From assembly GCF_964204645.1 (NCBI RefSeq), contig NC_134036.1, positions 7,612,704 through 7,676,703 on the forward strand: DNA of 64,000 nucleotides, given 5' to 3'. Under the pieces are notes generated by a model. It ran no database searches. It was given only the letters and a program-made list of their open reading frames with translations, and was not told where the DNA came from. Every line of letters begins with the position of its first letter. Position 1 is the first letter of the stretch. Of this stretch, positions 59,601-64,000 are shown in pieces. The position numbers and the translations under genes are program-made. The DNA is from Tubulanus polymorphus (Eukaryota > Nemertea > Palaeonemertea > Tubulaniformes > Tubulanidae).

Positions 59601-60640
59601 GACCGGTGCCGGGTCGTAACGCTGTTCATGGCCCGGTCAGCACTTAGTCGTTTTTCGATCAGCAACCGCCGACACACTGACTAACGGGCGGACGACGGAC
59701 CTTCTGCCTCCCTCCCTCCCTCCCTCACTGCACCGGGTCGTAACGCTGATCAAGTCCCGGTCAGCACTTAGTCGTTTTTCGAACTACCACCGCCGGCACA
59801 CTGACGAACGGATGGACGACCGACCTACTGCCTCCCTCCCTCCCTCAATGCTCCGGGTCGTAACGCTGATCAAGGCCCGGTCCGCACATAGTCGTTTTTC
59901 GAACAACCACCGCCGGCACACTGGCGAACGGACGGACGACCGACCTACTGCCTCCCTCCCTCCCTCACTGCTCCGGGTCGTAACGCTGATCAAGGCCCGG
60001 TCAGCACTTAGTCGTTTTTCGAAAAACCACCGCCGGCACACTGACGAACGGACGGACGACCGACCTACTGCCTCCCTCCCTCCCTCCCTGACCGGTGCCG
60101 GGTCGTAACGCTGATTAAGGCCCGGTCAGCACTTAGTCGTTTTTCGAACAACCACCGCCGGCACAATGACGAACGGACGGACGACCGACCTACTGCCTCC
60201 CTCCCTCCCTCCCTGACCGGTGCCGGGTCGTAACGCTGTTCATGGCCCGGTCAGCACTTAGTCGTTTTTCGAACAACAACCGCCGACACACTGACTAACG
60301 GGCGGACGACTGTCCTAGTGCCTCCCTCCCTCCCTCACTGCACCGGGTCGTAACGCTGATCAAGGCCCGGTCAGCACTTAGTCGTTTTTCGAACTACCAC
60401 CGCCGGCACACTGACGAACGGATGGACGACCGACCTACTGCCTCCCTCCCTCCCTCCCTCACTGCACCGGGTCGTAACGCTGATCAAGGCCCGCTCAGCA
60501 CTTAGTCGTTTTTCGAACTACCACCACCGGCACACTGACGAACGGACGGACGACCGACCTACTGCCTCCCTCCCTCCCTCCCTCACTGCACCGGGTCGTA
60601 ACGCTGATCAAGGCCCGGTCAGCACTTAGTCGTTTTTCGA
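56530..60640. repeat. Satellite segmental duplication D, copy 2
   Basis: Copy of 51400-55500 with only scattered single-base changes (for example ggtggcagg near 59364 against ggtgccagg near 54229). Confidence 0.9.
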
Positions 60641-61927
60641 ACAACCACCGCCGGCACACTGACGAACGGACGGACGACCGACCTACTGCCTCCCTCCCTC
60701 CCTCCCTCCCTGACCGGTGCCGGGTCGTAACGCTGATCAAGGCCCGGTCAGCACTTAGTCGTTTTTCGAACAACCACCGCCCGCACACTGACGAACGAAC
60801 GGACGACCGACCTACTGCCACCCTCCCTCCCTTCCTGACCGGTGCCGGGTCGTAACGCTGTTCATGGCCCGGTCAGCACTTAGTCGTTTTTCGAACAACA
60901 ACCGCCGACACACTGATTAACGGGCGGACGACTGTCCTAGTGCCTCCCTCACTGCACCGGGTCGTAACGCTGATCATGGCCCGGTCAGCACTTAGTCGTT
61001 TTCCGAACAACCACCAGCGGCACACTGGCGAACGGACGGACGACCGACCTACTGCCTCCCTCCCTCCCTCCCTCACTGCACCGGGTCGTAACGCTGATCA
61101 AGGCCCGGTCAGCACTTAGTCGTTTTTCGAACTACCACCACCGGCACACTGACGAACGGATGGACGACCGACCTACTGCCTCCCTCCCTCCATCCCTCCC
61201 TCACTGCACCGGGTCGTAACGCTGATCAAGGCCCGGTCAGCACTTAGTCGTTTTTCGAACTACCACCGCCGGCACACTGACGAACGAACGGACGACCGAC
61301 CTACTGCCACCCTCCCTCCCTTCCTGACCGGTGCCGGGTCGTAACGCTGTTCATGGCCCGGTCAGCACTTAGTCGTTTTTCGAACAACAACCGCCGACAC
61401 ACTGACTAACGGGCGGACGACGGACCTACTGCCTCCCTCCCTCCCTCCCTAACTGCACCGGGTCGTAACGCTGATCAAGGCCCGGTCAGCACTTAGTCGT
61501 TTTTCGAACAACCACCGCCGGCACACTGACGAACGGACGGACGACCGACCTACTGCCTCCCTCCCTCCCTCCCTGACCGGTGCCGGGTCGTAACGCTGAT
61601 CAAGGCCCGGTCAGCACTTAGTCGTTTTTCGAACAACCACCGCCGGCACACTGACGAACGAACGGACGACCGACCTACTGCCACCCTCCCTCCCTTCCTG
61701 ACCGGTGCCGGGTCGTAACGCTGTTCATGGCCCGGTCAGCACTTAGTCGTTTTTCGAACAACAACCGCCGACACACTGACTAACGGGCGGACGACTGTCC
61801 TAGTGCCTCCCTCCCTCCCTCACTGCACCGGGTCGTAACGCTGATCATGGCCCGGTCAGCACTTAGTCGTTTTTCGAACAACCACCGCCGGCACACTGAC
61901 GAACGGACGGACAGACCGACCCTACTG

Positions 61928-62678
61928 CCTCCCTCCCTCCCTCCCTCCCTCCCTCCCTCCCTCCCTCCCTCCCTCCCTCCCTCCCTCCCTCCCTCCCTCC
62001 CTCCCTCCCTCCCTCCCCCTCCCTCCCTCCCTCCCTCCCTCCCTCCCTCCCTCCCTCCTCCCTCCCTCCCTCCCTCCCTCCCTCCCTCCCTCCCTCCCTC
62101 CCTCCCTCCCTCCCTCCCTCCCTCCCTCCCTCCCTCCCTCCCTCCCTCCCTCCCTCCCTCCCTCCCTCCCTCCCTCCCTCCCTCCCTCCCTCCCTCCCTC
62201 CCTCCCTCCCTCCCTCCCTCCCTCCCTCCCTCCCTCCCTCCCTCCCTCCCTCCCTCCCTCCCTCCCTCCCTCCCTCCCTCCCTCCCTCCCTCCCTCCCTC
62301 CCTCCCTCCCCTCCCTCCCTCCCTCCCTCCCTCCCTCCCTCCCTCCCTCCCTCCCTCCCTCCCTCCCTCCTCCCTCCCTCCCTCCCTCCCTCCCTCCCTC
62401 CCTCCCTCCCTCCCTCCCTCCCTCCCTCCCTCCCTCCCTCCCTCCCTCCCTCCCTCCTCCCTCCCCTCCCTCCCTCCCTCCCTCCCTCCCTCCCTCCCTC
62501 CCTCCCTCCCTCCCTCCCTCCCTCCCTCCCTCCCTCCCTCCCTCCCTCCCTCCCTCCCTCCCTCCTCCCTCCCTCCCTCCCTCCCTCCCTCCCTCCCTCC
62601 CTCCTCCCTCCCTCCCTCCCTCCCTCCCTCCCTCCCTCCCTCCCTCCCTCCCTCCCTCCCTCCCTCCCTCCCTCCCTC
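61928..62678. repeat. Giant (CCCT)n expansion inside one satellite unit
   Basis: 751 bp of CCCT repeat with about ten short interruptions (CCCCCT or CCTCCT). It sits exactly where the normal monomer has three or four steps; the unit's other parts (acactgacgaacggacgg before, cactgcaccgggtcg after) are in place. Just before it the unit has two one-base insertions (gacagaccgaccctactg). The strand GGGA repeat encodes a false 280-residue frame. Length may be approximate because long simple repeats are hard to assemble. Confidence 0.97.
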
Positions 62679-63078
62679 ACTGCACCGGGTCGTAACGCTG
62701 ATCAAGGCCCGGTCAGCACTTAGTCGTTTTTCGAACTACCACCGCCGGCACACTGACGAACGAACGGACGACCGACCTACTGCCACCCTCCCTCCCTTCC
62801 TGACCGGTGCCGGGTCGTAACGCTGTTCATGGCCCGGTCAGCACTTAGTCGTTTTTCGAACAACAACCGCCGACACTGACTAACGGGCTGACGACGGACC
62901 TACTGCCTCCCTCCCTCCCTCCCTAACTGCACCGGGTCGTAACGGTGATCAAGGCCCGGTCAGCACTTAGTCGTTTTTCGAACAACCACCGCCGGCACAC
63001 TGACGAACGGACGGACGACCGACCTACTGCCTCCCTCCCTCCCTCACTGCACCGGGTCGTAACGCTGATCAAGGCCCG

Positions 63079-64000
63079 AAATGTGCTTTTCCCGTCGATT
63101 TGAGCGCGTTTTCGGATCGTCATTTTCATTTTTCCGATACGGGGAGAAGTTGATGAGAAAACGTCTTTTCTCGGGCTGAATGACGTTTTCGGGTCGAAAA
63201 GTGCTTTTCCTGACGATTTGAGCGCTTTTACGCATCGGCATTGTCGTTTTTCCGATAGGAGGAATATTCGATACGAAAACGTCTTTTCTCGCGCTGAACG
63301 ACGTTTTCGCGTCGAAAAGTGCTTTTCCTGACGATTTGAGTCCTTTTACGCATCGGCATTGTCGTTTTTCCGATACGGAGAGAAGTTGATGAGAAAACGT
63401 CTTTTCTCGCGTTGAACGACGTTTTCGCGTCGAAAAGAGCTTTTCCTGACGATTTGAGCGCTTTTACGCATCGGCATTGTAGTTTTTCCGATACGGAGAG
63501 AAGTAGATGAGAAAACATCTTTTCTCGCGCTGAACGACGTTTTCGGACCGAAATGTGCTTTTCCCGTCGATTTCAGAGCGTTTGGGCGTCGACATTTTCA
63601 TTTTTCCGATACGGGGAGAAGTTGATGAGAAAACGTCTTTTCTCGCGCTGAACGACGTTTTCGGACCGAAATGTGCTTTTCCCGTCGAATTGAGCGCGTT
63701 TTCGGATTGTCATTTTCATTTTTCCGATACGGGGAGAAGTTGATGAGAAAACGTCTTTTCTCGCGCTGAACGACGTTTTCGCGTCGAAAAGTGCTTTTCC
63801 TGGCGATTTGAGCGCTTTTACGCATCGGCATTGTCGTTTTTTCGACATGAGGAGAAGTTGATGAGAAAACGTCTTTTCTCGCGCTGAACGACGTTTTCGG
63901 ACCGAAATGTGCTTTTCCCGTCGATTTGAGCGCGTTTTCGGTTCGTCATTCTCATTTTTTCGATACGGGGAGAAGTTGATGAGAAAACGTCTTTTCTCGC
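63079..64000. repeat. Second satellite, exact 118-bp period
   Basis: Eight units, with acgtcttttctcg at 63161, 63279, 63397, 63515, 63633, 63751, 63869 and 63987: every step is 118 bp. Two alternating monomer types occur: one with gaaatgtgcttttcccgtcg and cattttcatttttccga, the other with gaaaagtgcttttcctgacg and gcatcggcattgtcg. Each unit has an inverted pair aaaacgtc and gacgtttt around its centre. The junction with the 120-bp satellite is at ggcccg|aaatg. The array runs off the window edge. Frames on it are artefacts. Confidence 0.96.

Larger units (their letters stand above)
32143..63078. repeat. 120-bp satellite array, right block
   Basis: The same monomer family and orientation as 1-15389, about 250 units. 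Variants typical of this side are caccagcggcacactggcg, accaactctgccggc and ctgatctaggcccgg. The gttcatggcc unit is almost always followed by a ccgacacactgactaacggg unit, giving a dimer or trimer-like higher-order step of ~245-370 bp. Kilobase blocks are duplicated within the array (listed separately). It ends at aaggcccg, where the 118-bp satellite begins. Confidence 0.97.

Noticed and set aside
61847-62705. 280-residue Pro/Ser/Leu and Gly/Arg/Glu frames
   Set aside because: These are translations of the (CCCT)n tract and its complement.
32143-63078. CENP-B box in the satellite
   Set aside because: ttcgaacaacc matches only the first part of the box; the required CGGG is not at the right distance.

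Overview
The window is nuclear DNA from an animal, probably a marine invertebrate; the species cannot be fixed from the sequence. The evidence is a rhodopsin-class GPCR fragment, CR1/L2-type LINE reverse transcriptases, a Polinton/adintovirus-like DNA polymerase pseudogene, terminal-inverted-repeat (TIR) transposons and very large satellite arrays. No prokaryotic gene organisation is seen. Nothing here is a convincing complete, intact protein-coding gene.

Layout. (1) 1-15389: a satellite array with a 120-bp monomer (124, 128 and longer when extra CCCT units are present). (2) 15390-15589: a gap of exactly 200 N. (3) 15590-31942: a 16.4-kb non-satellite island. It starts with an AT-rich, broken Polinton-type DNA polymerase B gene on the minus strand (15590-17783), followed by a ~396-bp imperfect palindrome with a perfect central hairpin. 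Next come a decayed reverse-transcriptase fragment and a nested repeat complex: two 31-bp minisatellites flank a 155-bp tandem repeat that is split by a 2375-bp TIR element with an exact 9-bp target duplication. The far minisatellite abuts a truncated GPCR reading frame. Then follow a MITE-like element, a 75-bp near-perfect hairpin, a promoter-like cluster and a 5'-truncated LINE with a (TTA)n tail. (4) 31943-32142: a second gap of exactly 200 N. (5) 32143-63078: a second array of the same satellite, built from kilobase-scale duplicated blocks and containing a 751-bp (CCCT)n expansion. (6) 63079-64000: a different satellite with an exact 118-bp period, running off the window.

How it fits together. 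The window looks like pericentromeric or other heterochromatic DNA dominated by unequal exchange and transposon nesting. The many apparent ORFs in the satellite arise because 120 bp is a multiple of three and one frame on each strand has no stop; they are not genes. The two equal-length gaps suggest that the island is a separate contig placed by scaffolding, so its adjacency to the satellite is unproven. The best leads are the satellite with a G-quadruplex-prone box in each monomer, the palindrome beside the Polinton-like polymerase, the MULE/Rehavkus-like TIR element, and the 155-bp repeat carrying CTCF-like cores.
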